Of a stretch of DNA of 64,000 nucleotides, positions 1 to 8,227 are shown one piece after another. The stretch spans positions 434,001 through 498,000 of the forward strand of contig NZ_JAFLRG010000001.1 in NCBI RefSeq assembly GCF_017315725.1. Direction: 5' to 3'. This stretch comes from Trinickia acidisoli. GTDB lineage: Bacteria; Pseudomonadota; Gammaproteobacteria; Burkholderiales; Burkholderiaceae. The notes under the pieces are model-generated. The model made no database searches. It was given only the letters and a program-made list of their open reading frames with translations, and was not told the origin of the DNA. The stretch's first letter is position 1. Each line of letters starts with the position of its first letter. A program made the position numbers and the translations under genes.

Positions 1-158
1 GGAAAAGGTACCTCTCGAATGCGGGGAAACCCTTAAGAATCAACGCTTCGCACGGTTTTTGTCGGACGGCTCTTGTAAATGCCGACTCCATTCGCGCAAA
101 CTAGCGGCGGTGGCAAAAAGCGGTGACGGAAAAATCCAACTTAGAAGTGGGGCGTGTG

Positions 159-779
159 ATGCGAGATAAAGAAGAGGAACGCGTCGACGGCAGCCGCCGT
201 ACCTGGCTGATTGCGACGACCGTAATGGGCGGTGTTGGAGGCGTTGCCGCCGTAGTACCTTTCGTGGACTCCTTAGAGCCATCGGCGAAGGCCAAGGCGG
301 CCGGCGCGCCGATCGAAGTCGATATTGCCGGATTGCAGCCGGGGCAGTTGATGACCGTGGCCTGGCGCGGCAAGCCGGTCTGGATTCTGAATCGCACCGA
401 CAAGATGCTCGCCGAGGTCAAGGAGGCAGACGGCGAAGTGGTCGATCCGAATTCGAAAAACCCGTTCTCGATGCCGATGCCGAAGTACTGCCAGAATGAA
501 TACCGGTCGCGCGCGGATCACAAGAACATCCTCATCGTCGTGGCGGTGTGCACGCACCTGGGCTGCACGCCGACACCCCGCTTCACACCCGGCCCTCAGG
601 CCAATCTCCCCGACAACTGGCCTGGCGGCTTCCTGTGCCCTTGCCACGGCTCCACCTACGATCTGGACGGCCGCGTCTTCAAGAACAAGCCCGCGCCGCA
701 GAACCTCGACATTCCCCCCTACATGTTTCTGTCGCCGACGACGATCGTGATCGGCAAAGACGAAGAAGGAGAGGCGTAA
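159..779 (+). CDS. petA: Ubiquinol-cytochrome c reductase, Rieske iron-sulfur subunit
   Basis: Rieske 2Fe-2S subunit of the cytochrome bc1 complex; it takes electrons from ubiquinol and passes them to cytochrome c1 on the periplasmic side of the inner membrane. The N-terminus has an RR-x-W-L twin-arginine-like stretch followed by one hydrophobic anchor. The two cluster-binding boxes CTHLGC and CPCHGS lie in the C-terminal half, with the Cys/His ligands and disulfide cysteines intact. I chose the ATG at 159 (MRDKEEERVD), where Burkholderia homologs usually start; an in-frame GTG at 123 would add 12 residues. First gene of petABC, ending directly against petB. Confidence 0.95.
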   Translation: MRDKEEERVDGSRRTWLIATTVMGGVGGVAAVVPFVDSLEPSAKAKAAGAPIEVDIAGLQPGQLMTVAWRGKPVWILNRTDKMLAEVKEADGEVVDPNSKNPFSMPMPKYCQNEYRSRADHKNILIVVAVCTHLGCTPTPRFTPGPQANLPDNWPGGFLCPCHGSTYDLDGRVFKNKPAPQNLDIPPYMFLSPTTIVIGKDEEGEA

Positions 780-2162
780 ATGGCGACAACGGAAAAGCAG
801 GTGGAAACGACGGGCTTGGCCGGCTGGATCGACCGGCGCTTCCCGATGACGTCGACGTGGAAGGCGCATCTATCGGAGTATTACGCGCCGAAGAACTTCA
901 ACTTCTGGTACTTCTTCGGCTCGCTCGCGCTGCTCGTGCTCGTGAATCAAATCGTCACGGGCATCTTCCTGACGATGAACTACAAGCCCGATTCGCAGCT
1001 CGCGTTCGCGTCGGTCGAGTACATCATGCGCGAGGTGCCGTGGGGCTGGCTGATCCGGTACATGCATTCGACGGGCGCATCGATGTTCTTCGTCGTCGTC
1101 TATCTGCACATGTTCCGCGGGCTCATGTACGGCTCGTATCGCAAGCCGCGCGAACTCGTGTGGATCTTCGGCTGCGCGATCTTCCTGTGCCTCATGGCCG
1201 AAGCCTTCTTCGGCTACTTGCTCCCGTGGGGGCAGATGTCGTTCTGGGGCGCGCAGGTGATCGTCAACCTGTTCTCGGCGATTCCCTTCGTCGGTCCCGA
1301 CCTGTCGCTCTGGATTCGCGGCGACTACGTGGTGTCCGACATCACGCTGAACCGCTTCTTCGCGTTCCACGTGATCGCCATTCCGCTCGTGCTGATCGGG
1401 CTCGTGTTCGTGCATATCGTCGCACTGCACGAAGTGGGGTCGAACAATCCGGACGGGATCGAGATCAAGGCGAAGAAGGATCCGCACGGCAAGCCGCTCG
1501 ACGGCATTCCGTTCCACCCGTTCTATTCGGTGCACGACTTCTTCGGCGTGTGCGTGTTCTTGATGGTGTTTGCGGCCATCCTCTTCTTCGCACCGGAGAT
1601 GGGCGGATACTTCCTCGAATCGAACAACTTCATCCCGGCCAACCCGCTGCAGACGCCGCCTGAAATCGCGCCGGTTTGGTACTTCACCGCGTTCTACGCG
1701 ATGCTGCGCGCGACGACCGACCCGTTCAAGATCGTGCTGATGGTCGTAGTCGGCCTGCTCGGCTTGCTGGCGCTTGCGCGGGCACGCGGCAAGTGGCGCA
1801 TCGGTTTGCCCGTGTTGGCGGCGCTCTTGATCGTATTCATGGCGTCCACCGAGGCGAAGTTCTGGGGCGTCGTGGTGATGGGCTCGGCGGTGATTTCACT
1901 GTTCTTCTTGCCGTGGCTCGATCGCAGCCCCGTGAAGTCGATCCGCTACCGGCCGTTCTTCCACAAGGTGTTTTACGGGATCTTCGTGCTGGCGTTCCTG
2001 ACGTTGGCGTTTTTGGGGACGAAGCCGCCTTCGCCGGCGGCGACGCTGATCGCCCAGATCTGCGCGCTGATCTACTTCGCGTTCTTCCTGGGCATGCCGT
2101 TTTGGACTCGGCTCGGCACCTTCAAGCAGCCGCCCGAGCGTGTTCGGTACAAGCCCCATTAA
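780..2162 (+). CDS. petB: Cytochrome b subunit of the bc1 complex
   Basis: Multi-spanning membrane subunit that carries the two b hemes and both quinone sites of the bc1 complex. About 460 residues, the full fused b6/subunit-IV length usual for proteobacteria. Recognisable signatures are the MHSTGAS heme-ligand helix, the WGAQVI and H-x-x-A/V-x-P histidine helix and the PEW-type Qo loop (here PVWYF). It starts on the codon next to the petA stop, so the two are co-translated; its end overlaps the region just before petC. Confidence 0.96.
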   Translation: MATTEKQVETTGLAGWIDRRFPMTSTWKAHLSEYYAPKNFNFWYFFGSLALLVLVNQIVTGIFLTMNYKPDSQLAFASVEYIMREVPWGWLIRYMHSTGASMFFVVVYLHMFRGLMYGSYRKPRELVWIFGCAIFLCLMAEAFFGYLLPWGQMSFWGAQVIVNLFSAIPFVGPDLSLWIRGDYVVSDITLNRFFAFHVIAIPLVLIGLVFVHIVALHEVGSNNPDGIEIKAKKDPHGKPLDGIPFHPFYSVHDFFGVCVFLMVFAAILFFAPEMGGYFLESNNFIPANPLQTPPEIAPVWYFTAFYAMLRATTDPFKIVLMVVVGLLGLLALARARGKWRIGLPVLAALLIVFMASTEAKFWGVVVMGSAVISLFFLPWLDRSPVKSIRYRPFFHKVFYGIFVLAFLTLAFLGTKPPSPAATLIAQICALIYFAFFLGMPFWTRLGTFKQPPERVRYKPH

Positions 2163-2184
2163 CCGCGAGCGAGGACAACACGAT

Positions 2185-2952
2185 ATGAAGACTTGGCTGA
2201 GTAAGCTCGCGCGCATCGGTGGGGTGAGCGTTGCGCTGTCGGTAGCGGTGGCGATGGGGCCGGCCCATGCGGACGAGGGAATACCGCTCGATCGTGCGCC
2301 CAATAACACGCACGACATCGCTTCGTTGCAACATGGGGCGCAATTGTTTGTAAACTACTGCTTGAATTGCCATAGCGCGAACCTGATGCGGTACAGCGCG
2401 CTCGAGCAAATCGGCATTTCCCAGAAGGAGATCGAGCAGAACCTGCTGTTTACCACCGACAAAGTGGGTAATCCGATGACAGTGGCGATGCGTCCCGACG
2501 ATGCGAAAGCGTGGTTCGGCGTGACGCCACCCGATTTGTCGGTGGAGGCGCGCGCGCGCGGCAGCGACTGGCTGTACACCTATTTGCGCAGCTTCTACCG
2601 CGATGACACGCGGCCGACAGGCTGGAACAACATGGTGTTCAACAACGTCGGCATGCCGAATGTGCTGTGGCAATTGCAGGGCGAGCGTACGGCCAAATTC
2701 GAGGACGTGACCGACCTGGAGACGGGTGAGAAGACGCACGAGTTCGTCGGCTTCCAGGTCGTAAAACCGGGGACGATGTCGCGGGTAGATTATGATTCTG
2801 CCGTGGCCGATCTGGTCGCGTACTTGACTTGGATGTCCGAGCCGACCCAGCAGACCCGCAGACAGCTTGGCGTATGGGTGCTGATCTTCCTGGGCATACT
2901 GACGTTTTTCGCCTGGCGGCTCAACGCAGCGTACTGGAAGGACGTCAAATAA
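2185..2952 (+). CDS. petC: Cytochrome c1 subunit of the bc1 complex
   Basis: Membrane-anchored c-type cytochrome that receives electrons from the Rieske protein. It has an N-terminal signal peptide ending near AHA-D, a single CLNCH heme-attachment motif about 60 residues in, and one C-terminal transmembrane helix before a short positively charged tail (AYWKDVK). I chose the ATG at 2185 because GAGG lies a short distance upstream and the signal peptide begins there; a longer frame open from 2140 lacks these. Third gene of the petABC operon. Confidence 0.95.
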   Translation: MKTWLSKLARIGGVSVALSVAVAMGPAHADEGIPLDRAPNNTHDIASLQHGAQLFVNYCLNCHSANLMRYSALEQIGISQKEIEQNLLFTTDKVGNPMTVAMRPDDAKAWFGVTPPDLSVEARARGSDWLYTYLRSFYRDDTRPTGWNNMVFNNVGMPNVLWQLQGERTAKFEDVTDLETGEKTHEFVGFQVVKPGTMSRVDYDSAVADLVAYLTWMSEPTQQTRRQLGVWVLIFLGILTFFAWRLNAAYWKDVK

Positions 2953-3053
2953 ACACGCCGTGACACGGTGTGGGGCCGGCACAAGGGAGCGTTCGCTCGG
3001 CGAGCGGGTGCTCCGGCGCGCTGGCCCTTCAGCTTTTTGAGGAAACTTTAGAC

Positions 3054-3665
3054 ATGATGGTTTTGTATTCCGGCACAACTTGCCCGTTTTCCCAGCGTTG
3101 CCGGCTGGTGTTGTTCGAAAAGGGCATGGACTTCGAGATTCGCGACGTCGACCTGTTCAACAAGCCGGAAGACATCGCGGTGATGAATCCGTACGGGCAG
3201 GTGCCGATTCTGGTCGAGCGCGACTTGATCCTGTACGAATCGAACATCATCAACGAATACATCGACGAGCGCTTCCCGCATCCGCAGTTGATGCCCGCCG
3301 ATCCGGTGCAGCGTGCGCGTGCGCGTTTGTTCCTGCTCAACTTCGAGAAGGAATTGTTCGTTCACGTCGGCACGCTCGAGAACGAGAAGGGCAAGGCCGC
3401 TGAAAAGAACCATGAGAAGGCGCGCCTGGCGATTCGCGATCGGTTGACGCAACTGGCGCCGATCTTCTTGAAGAACAAGTACATGCTCGGCGAAGAGTTT
3501 TCGATGCTCGACGTGGCGATCGCGCCGCTGCTGTGGCGTCTCGACCACTACGGTATCGAGTTGTCGAAGAATGCCGCGCCGCTGATGAAGTACGCCGAGC
3601 GTATCTTCAGCCGGCCGGCTTACATCGAGGCGCTGACGCCCTCGGAAAAGGTGATGCGCCGGTAA
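3054..3665 (+). CDS. sspA: Stringent starvation protein A
   Basis: RNA-polymerase-associated GST-fold protein involved in the stress and starvation response. The 203-residue protein has a thioredoxin-like N-terminal domain with the TCPFSQR segment (in the place of the GST active site, which is inactive in SspA) and the VPILVERD cis-proline motif, then an all-helical C-terminal domain. Start set at 3054 (MMVLYSG) behind a GAGGA ribosome site; the frame is open further upstream but the extension is not family-like. It lies between petC and sspB, the usual beta-proteobacterial order. Confidence 0.95.
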   Translation: MMVLYSGTTCPFSQRCRLVLFEKGMDFEIRDVDLFNKPEDIAVMNPYGQVPILVERDLILYESNIINEYIDERFPHPQLMPADPVQRARARLFLLNFEKELFVHVGTLENEKGKAAEKNHEKARLAIRDRLTQLAPIFLKNKYMLGEEFSMLDVAIAPLLWRLDHYGIELSKNAAPLMKYAERIFSRPAYIEALTPSEKVMRR

Positions 3666-3730
3666 GTCGAGTTCGGCCGCGCCGCCTGCGCAGGACGGGC
3701 GGTGCGCCGTGCTCCGTATGAGGACAGTTG

Positions 3731-4243
3731 ATGCAAGAAATTTCGACTAAGCCTTATCTGCTGCGTGCGTTGTACGAATGGTGCACGGACAACGGCTATA
3801 CGCCGCACATCGCCGTTCGCGTGGACAACCAGACGCGCGTGCCGCGTCAGTTCGTGCACAACGACGAGATCGTCCTGAACATCAGCTTCGAGGCGACGAG
3901 CCAACTGCAGATGGGCAACGAGTGGATCGAGTTCAGCGCGCGGTTCTCGGGCAAGGTGCATAAGATCGAAGTGCAGATAGCGAACGTGCTGGCGATCTAT
4001 GCGCGCGAGAACGGGCAGGGAATGGCATTTCCCGTCGAGCCCGCGACGGGGGCCGTGCAGAGCGGGCCCGTGGCGAGCAGCGAGGTGTTGGATGCGGACG
4101 TTTCGGAGCCTGAGGCTTCATCGCCCCCCGAGAGCGGGGCCGATGCACCGGCGGCACCGAGCGATGCCGGTCGGCCCCCGCGCACCGATGATGACGGCGG
4201 CAAGGGCGGCGGCGGTAAAGGCCACCTCAAGGTCGTGAAATGA
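3731..4243 (+). CDS. sspB: ClpXP protease specificity-enhancing factor SspB
   Basis: Adaptor that binds ssrA-tagged and other substrates and delivers them to ClpXP. The N-terminal ~110 residues form the conserved substrate-binding domain (YLLRALYEW, then VPRQFV, then NISF and the FSARFSGK stretch). The rest is a low-complexity acidic/Ala-Pro linker ending in a short basic tail (KGHLKVVK) that matches the ClpX-binding XB motif of the family. ATG at 3731 behind AGGACAG. Transcribed with sspA; the tRNA gene begins only 19 nt after its stop. Confidence 0.94.
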   Translation: MQEISTKPYLLRALYEWCTDNGYTPHIAVRVDNQTRVPRQFVHNDEIVLNISFEATSQLQMGNEWIEFSARFSGKVHKIEVQIANVLAIYARENGQGMAFPVEPATGAVQSGPVASSEVLDADVSEPEASSPPESGADAPAAPSDAGRPPRTDDDGGKGGGGKGHLKVVK

Positions 4244-4262
4244 AGTAGAATCGCGGACTCAC

Positions 4263-4341
<79 letters not shown>

Positions 4342-4345
4342 AAAT

Positions 4346-4379
4346 CAAGGGGTTACGAGATTTTTCTTGTAACCCCTTG
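4346..4379 (+). terminator. Hairpin after tRNA-Thr, inside the element
   Basis: Perfect 11-bp arms (4346-4356 and 4369-4379) with a 12-nt loop, followed by a T-rich stretch (TTCATTT). It probably ends tRNA/sspB transcription with element-supplied sequence. Its arms also contain GGTTAC/GTAACC, the core of the integrase-arm-like repeats nearby, so it may instead be part of the attachment site. Confidence 0.55.
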
Positions 4380-4394
4380 TTCATTTCTGCGGCT

Positions 4395-4420
4395 CATGTA
4401 ACCGCTGTGTAACCGGATTT
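4395..4420 (+). repeat. Left arm-type repeat (GTAACC pair)
   Basis: 26 bp containing two GTAACCG units 11 bp apart. It matches 18138-18163 at 25 of 26 positions. An inverted single unit (GGTTACATG) follows at 4446-4454. Position just inside attL and the matching copy just inside attR fit integrase arm-binding sites. Confidence 0.6.
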
Positions 4421-4431
4421 CCTCAATCCCG

Positions 4432-4441
4432 GTCAACGTCG
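4432..4441 (+). repeat. GTCAACGTCG repeat, left copy
   Basis: Ten-base word found here and twice at the right end (18185-18194 and 18259-18268), always close to the att repeats. It may be a second protein-binding element of the attachment site. Confidence 0.45.
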
Positions 4442-4447
4442 TTTCGG

Positions 4448-4588
4448 TTACATGACATCCCCAAAGGGCGCTGACCAAGGCTGGCGCGAGTCGAGTTGCG
4501 TGCCGTATGGGTTGCCGCCGACATCGACGCCAGAGTAATCCTCGCTGGTCATCGGCAAGCCGGTCGCCGGATTGATGGGGTAAGTCAT
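4448..4588 (-). CDS. Small hypothetical protein (46 aa)
   Basis: Unrecognised family. The 46-residue frame starts at an ATG (4588) behind a near-perfect AAGGAGGG ribosome site at 7-8 nt spacing, which is the main evidence that it is real. The product begins MTYPINPATGLPM, is rich in Pro, Gly, Asp and Tyr, and ends PFGDVM; no membrane segment or cysteine. It sits at the left edge of the element, downstream of and in the same direction as the DUF6573 gene, and its stop lies in the GGTTACATG repeat. Confidence 0.6.
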   Translation of the reverse strand: MTYPINPATGLPMTSEDYSGVDVGGNPYGTQLDSRQPWSAPFGDVM

Positions 4589-4649
4589 AGTGCCCTCCTT
4601 GTTGAGCGGTTGGAAGACGCTCCGCTGTCATCGACGAGGCGGGTGAAAC

Positions 4650-5069
4650 TCAGTCCTCGTCGGTCATCAGAATCGTGATAACGGGTTCGGCGTTGTCGCC
4701 TGGGCCGATATGCAGATTCAGCACGACAGGTCGAGGCTGCGTAGCACGACCGCCGCGCGGCACGCGGTGCAGTTCAAACGCGATACGCTGCGCGCCACGT
4801 GCGCGCTTTGCTGCCAGTGCGCCCATCCAGAGCACGTCCCAAAGCCGGCCGTTTTCGTCTTGTGCAACCTGCTTCTTGCTGTCCGCGTCGGTCCACGCAA
4901 CGCAATCCGCCCATACCGCTGATGTCACCGCGACCGGAATACGAAAGCCGGCTTCTCGCGCCAGACCGCTCACGTTGACCAGTACGCCATCGGCAATCGC
5001 TTGCGCGCGGGTATAGCTCGAAATCGTCTTACCGAAAACGTCGTCTGGATTGTGTGTGTTGTCCTGCAT
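4650..5069 (-). CDS. DUF6573 family protein
   Basis: 139-residue protein that I recognise as the DUF6573 type carried on plasmids and integrative elements; function unknown. Family-like segments are the N-terminal VFGKTISSYTRAQAIADGVLV, then EAGFRIPVAVT, the WADCVAWTD motif and GRLWDVLWM. The C-terminal third is a beta-rich stretch ending in acidic residues (MTDED). ATG at 5069 is preceded by AAAGGAGC at the right spacing; the frame stays open upstream to 5231 without a better start. It is divergent from the hairpin-rich region and the gene at 5988. Confidence 0.8.
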   Translation of the reverse strand: MQDNTHNPDDVFGKTISSYTRAQAIADGVLVNVSGLAREAGFRIPVAVTSAVWADCVAWTDADSKKQVAQDENGRLWDVLWMGALAAKRARGAQRIAFELHRVPRGGRATQPRPVVLNLHIGPGDNAEPVITILMTDED

Positions 5070-5339
5070 GGTGTTCGCTCCTTTGAAGCTGACCGGGTTC
5101 CTGATGCAGAGCCCCCTTACACCGCTTGCCGGTGCCGGCATGGGGTGGCGCTGTGTTTGCCGCCGTTCTTCCCTCTGCTTCGCCCTGATGTACTGCGACG
5201 ACCAGGCAACAGGGGCGACGTGCAAGGTCACGTCCGGAAGCCGCAGTCCGAAGGAAACGGGTGAGGAACGTGCGCGCAGCGTTCAACCTTGTATGGCGGC
5301 ACGCCTGGCGTACAGTCATCCGTTTGGGCTAAGCGGCGG

Positions 5340-5935
5340 GAAGGACGGCGGCAGGCCGCCATTGCGACGAAACCGGCGTCGCGGGAGAGCGGGGCCGGTG
5401 GGCCACGTGCGAGCGCGACCCATGCACGCGTAGCGTGCGTGACTCGCAAGCCAGTGGCGCGCAGCCGGCGCGCATCAGCGCGACGGCGAAGGGGGCCGCG
5501 TCGCGTAGCGACGTGGGGCAAGCGCGTTCAGCGCGCAGCACAGACTGGCGCACCGGCCCCCAGGACGGTTGCCGGTCTGCGTGGGGGAGCCGGTCATCGC
5601 TGACAGCCCAAGCTGACAGAGGTCGCCCCAGCGACCGGCAGAGGGCCGGGGGCGGAGCTCCGCCCCGAAGCGCAGCGCTTGCGCTGCGTGCGGGCAAGGT
5701 AGTCAGGTCGCAGCACAGCGTAGACCGTAGGCCCACAGGCCGGAGCCGGCGGCGCATCCAGCGCGGACGGATGACTACCTTGCCCGCACGCAGTGCGGGG
5801 CGCTGGTTTTAAGGACACGGCGGGCGTCCAGCCCGACGAATCCCCGTGCGGCCTACAGGCCGCGTAAGGGGATGGTGGCCTTGCCGCGCAAGCGGCTTCG
5901 TTCCCCCTGTATGACTCTGGGCATACAGGGGCACA
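5340..5935 (+). ncRNA. Candidate large structured RNA (hairpin array)
   Basis: About 600 nt holding a dozen short stems. Examples are 5347-5360, 5421-5441 (9-bp arms, GTA loop), 5496-5516 (9-bp arms, GTA loop), 5621-5636, 5649-5666, 5671-5688 (CTTG loop), 5783-5799, 5821-5835, 5841-5872, 5883-5896 (GCAA loop) and 5904-5931 (10-bp arms). A perfect 22-bp inverted repeat (5684-5705 with 5772-5793) overlaps two of these and offers an alternative fold. CUUG and GNRA tetraloops, and extra pairs that are G.U only on the plus strand, point to plus-strand transcription toward 5988. Ends, promoter and function are unknown; a replication or transfer origin is an alternative. Confidence 0.5.
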
Positions 5936-5987
5936 TATGGGTGGTCACGCGCTATACGGAAATGTCGAAACCAAGGAGAGACATACC

Positions 5988-6782
5988 GTGACAGCGCAGG
6001 ACGGCCGGATTGTGGCTAGCCAGAACGAGGTGCGCGTATTGCGCGCGCTCAATCGCTTCGGCTGGTTGCCTACGAAATCGCTTGGGGCGCTGCTTTGGCA
6101 GCCTTGGCTGCGAAAGCCGGCCGGCGAGCCGGACATGCAGCCGCGGATGCCGACCGCATCGGCCCGGCTGATGGCGCAACGCACGCTGCGCCGACTGTAT
6201 TTGGCTCGCCAGGTGCTGCGGGCGCGTGCACCAGACGGCAGCCTGATTTACGCGCTCGCCGAAGCGGGTGTACGTCGGCTCGCGCAGCTCGGCGTGCCGG
6301 CCGTATCGGGCAAGGATTTGGTGAGGCGCTTCAGCTCGGCGCAGTTCCGCCACCGCAGCATCGCGAACGACATTGCGATTGCCGGCATCGTGGCCGGATT
6401 CCGCGTTTCGACCGAGCGCGAAATCGCGCAGGACAAGTGGCTCGGCGGCGAGCAAGGCATCGCGGGCAAGAAGCCCGACGTGCTACTGCAAGGGGATGGA
6501 CGGGCCTGGTGGATTGAGGTCGAGAAATCGCGTCGCCGGGCCAGCGACTGGGCGAAGCTCCATGCCTTCCTGAAAGCCGTCCATGACGATGCACACCGGA
6601 CAGACGGGCCGGCGCTGCTCGGCGGGCTGCGTTGGGCAAAGGTCATCTTCATCTGCACGCCAGCATTCCACGTGCGACTGGTGCGCGAACTGAAAGCCGC
6701 CGGATGGAGCGAAGCCACAATAAACCGGCTCACATCCCACGTCGATGCGCTATACAGTTTCGAGGACATCGCGTTCAAGTAA
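5988..6782 (+). CDS. Replication-relaxation-like protein
   Basis: 264-residue protein resembling the replication-relaxation family: an N-terminal winged-helix region (NEVRVLRALNRFGWLPTKSLG and the following basic segment) and a C-terminal nuclease-like core. The core reads GKKPDVLLQG then WWIEVEKSRR, a D...E-x-E/K arrangement like PD-(D/E)xK folds, then an FICTP strand. GTG at 5988 chosen because AAGGAG sits 9 nt upstream; an ATG at 5937 in frame has no such site. It is the only rightward gene in the left part of the element, just after the structured region. Family assignment is from memory of motifs, so moderate. Confidence 0.65.
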   Translation: MTAQDGRIVASQNEVRVLRALNRFGWLPTKSLGALLWQPWLRKPAGEPDMQPRMPTASARLMAQRTLRRLYLARQVLRARAPDGSLIYALAEAGVRRLAQLGVPAVSGKDLVRRFSSAQFRHRSIANDIAIAGIVAGFRVSTEREIAQDKWLGGEQGIAGKKPDVLLQGDGRAWWIEVEKSRRRASDWAKLHAFLKAVHDDAHRTDGPALLGGLRWAKVIFICTPAFHVRLVRELKAAGWSEATINRLTSHVDALYSFEDIAFK

Positions 6783-6812
6783 AAACCAGGCCGCCACAAA
6801 CCGGCGGCCTGG
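6781..6812 (-). terminator. Intrinsic terminator for the leftward ATPase operon
   Basis: Perfect 10-bp arms (6786-6795 and 6803-6812), 7-nt loop. The A-run at 6781-6785 becomes a T-tail on the minus strand, so it should stop transcripts coming from 8424-7100. It may also slow plus-strand transcripts from the gene ending at 6782. Confidence 0.7.
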
Positions 6813-7099
6813 GTACAGGCCACCCACGCCAGCCGAGCCGGTCTGTGCGTGTAGTGGATGACCTTTTCTGCCCGCCATTCAAGCAGGCCGTGCGATGCGC
6901 GCGCGCTCGCGCTTCCGGCTATCGCACGTAAACAAGCATCAGGGGTCAGCAGTTGCAGTGCTGAGGTTCAGAAACACGCGAGGGCCAGACGTATCGAGGC
7001 CACGGCGGCGATGTTGCCGCGACAACCGTCCAGTTGGTCAATTGCCGACTGGGCGGTTGCTTATGATTAATCGCGCGGCATATTGGCCATCTTGGCCAG
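6813..7099. other. Non-coding gap in the element
   Basis: Between the terminator and the stop of the ATPase gene. I see no convincing gene. It contains the TTGGCC pair at 7083-7097 shared with other element gaps. Confidence 0.5.
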
Positions 7100-8227
7100 C
7101 TATTCCCTGTTGGCCAACTCCGGCAGGCTCCAGTACCACTTGCTGTCCTTGCCCTTGTACTTTTCCACGCGCAGGGCATCCGACGCACGGCGCAGGGTGC
7201 GCAGCGCGATACCGGCCTGTTCGGCGTCGGCCTCGATGGCTTTGGCCGGGATGTCGCCAGCGCTCAGCAGTTCGGCCAAAAACTCCCGAGCCGAATCGAC
7301 TGCACTGCTGCCGCGCCCTTCGTTTTTTTCCTGGTTGCCGAGTAGTTCGTGTGCGGAACCCGAGACTTCATCACCCCATGCGATGCATGAAGACGGGACG
7401 CCGGCGGCCGGTTCGCACTGTTCGATTTGGTACTCGAAACCGCCATCGTCCGGCCCGATGTTCGACTTGGCGCGAGCGAATATGCGGATGTCTTCGTCGC
7501 TGTCGCGCTTCACCTTCGCCGCAATCAGCACGACGCGCGCCACGGCCGTGAACGCGACCGAACCGTTGACCCACTGCGCCGGGTTGCTGCCCGCCTTACC
7601 TTTGTTGAAGTGCGTGATGCCGAGCAGCGCTGCGCCGACATTGGCAGCCAGGTCCACGAGCGGTTGCAGCGCGCGACGGGTTTCCGTGTTCTTGTGGCTG
7701 TCGCCCGACACGGCGGACACGATGGGGGCGATGATGAGCAACCGGACATTGCCGATTTTCTCGCACGTCTCCTTGAGTGCGGGCATATCGCGAGCTGGGT
7801 CGAAGCACTTCACTTTTCCTTCAATGCGCGTGCCCGTAACGAAGTACACGCGGTTCATGTCGGCACCGGCGGCCATCAGGCGCGGCGTCAGCGTATCGCG
7901 CGGGTCGTCTTCGCCAGACCAGATGACGATATTGCCCGCCTCGGCCACGGTACCGTCAGGCCAGATGCCGCCTTGCGTGACCGTGGCACCGATGGACATG
8001 GCAATCGTCGTTTTGCCGGTGCCCGGCTCGCCGGCCAGCAGGGTCATCTTGCCGCGGGCGAAATAGCCGTCCCAGAGCCAGTTCATGGGTTGCGGGTGCA
8101 TCGAAGCACCGTTGACGACGATGACGCCATCGCTCGCGGGTTCGGGCTTGCTGGTCGGTACCGGCTTGGCGAGCGGCAGGATAGTTGCGTCGGCTTGCGT
8201 TTGTGCGGTGGACGTGACGAGATTCAT
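7100..8227 (-). CDS. RecA-fold AAA ATPase (RepA/AAA_25-like)
   Basis: 375-residue P-loop ATPase of the kind found as RepA-like helicases or mobile-element ATPases. Walker A GEPGTGKTT is at residues ~66-74, the IVIWSGEDDP segment follows at ~105, and an ITHFNKG segment typical of the family comes after the Walker B strand. The Walker B strand reads VRLLIIAPI, with Ala where an Asp is expected, so hydrolysis may be impaired. The C-terminus has a winged-helix-like region (AIRTLRRASDAL). Starts within the stop of the upstream HTH gene (4-nt overlap), so the two are translationally coupled. Confidence 0.8.
   Translation of the reverse strand: MNLVTSTAQTQADATILPLAKPVPTSKPEPASDGVIVVNGASMHPQPMNWLWDGYFARGKMTLLAGEPGTGKTTIAMSIGATVTQGGIWPDGTVAEAGNIVIWSGEDDPRDTLTPRLMAAGADMNRVYFVTGTRIEGKVKCFDPARDMPALKETCEKIGNVRLLIIAPIVSAVSGDSHKNTETRRALQPLVDLAANVGAALLGITHFNKGKAGSNPAQWVNGSVAFTAVARVVLIAAKVKRDSDEDIRIFARAKSNIGPDDGGFEYQIEQCEPAAGVPSSCIAWGDEVSGSAHELLGNQEKNEGRGSSAVDSAREFLAELLSAGDIPAKAIEADAEQAGIALRTLRRASDALRVEKYKGKDSKWYWSLPELANRE

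Noticed and set aside
5050..5812. Several overlapping plus- and minus-strand open frames of 74-142 codons (for example 5289-5603 and 5435-5812)
   Set aside because: Many frames are open at once because of GC content; no ribosome sites, and the region is made of short inverted repeats, which fits an RNA better.
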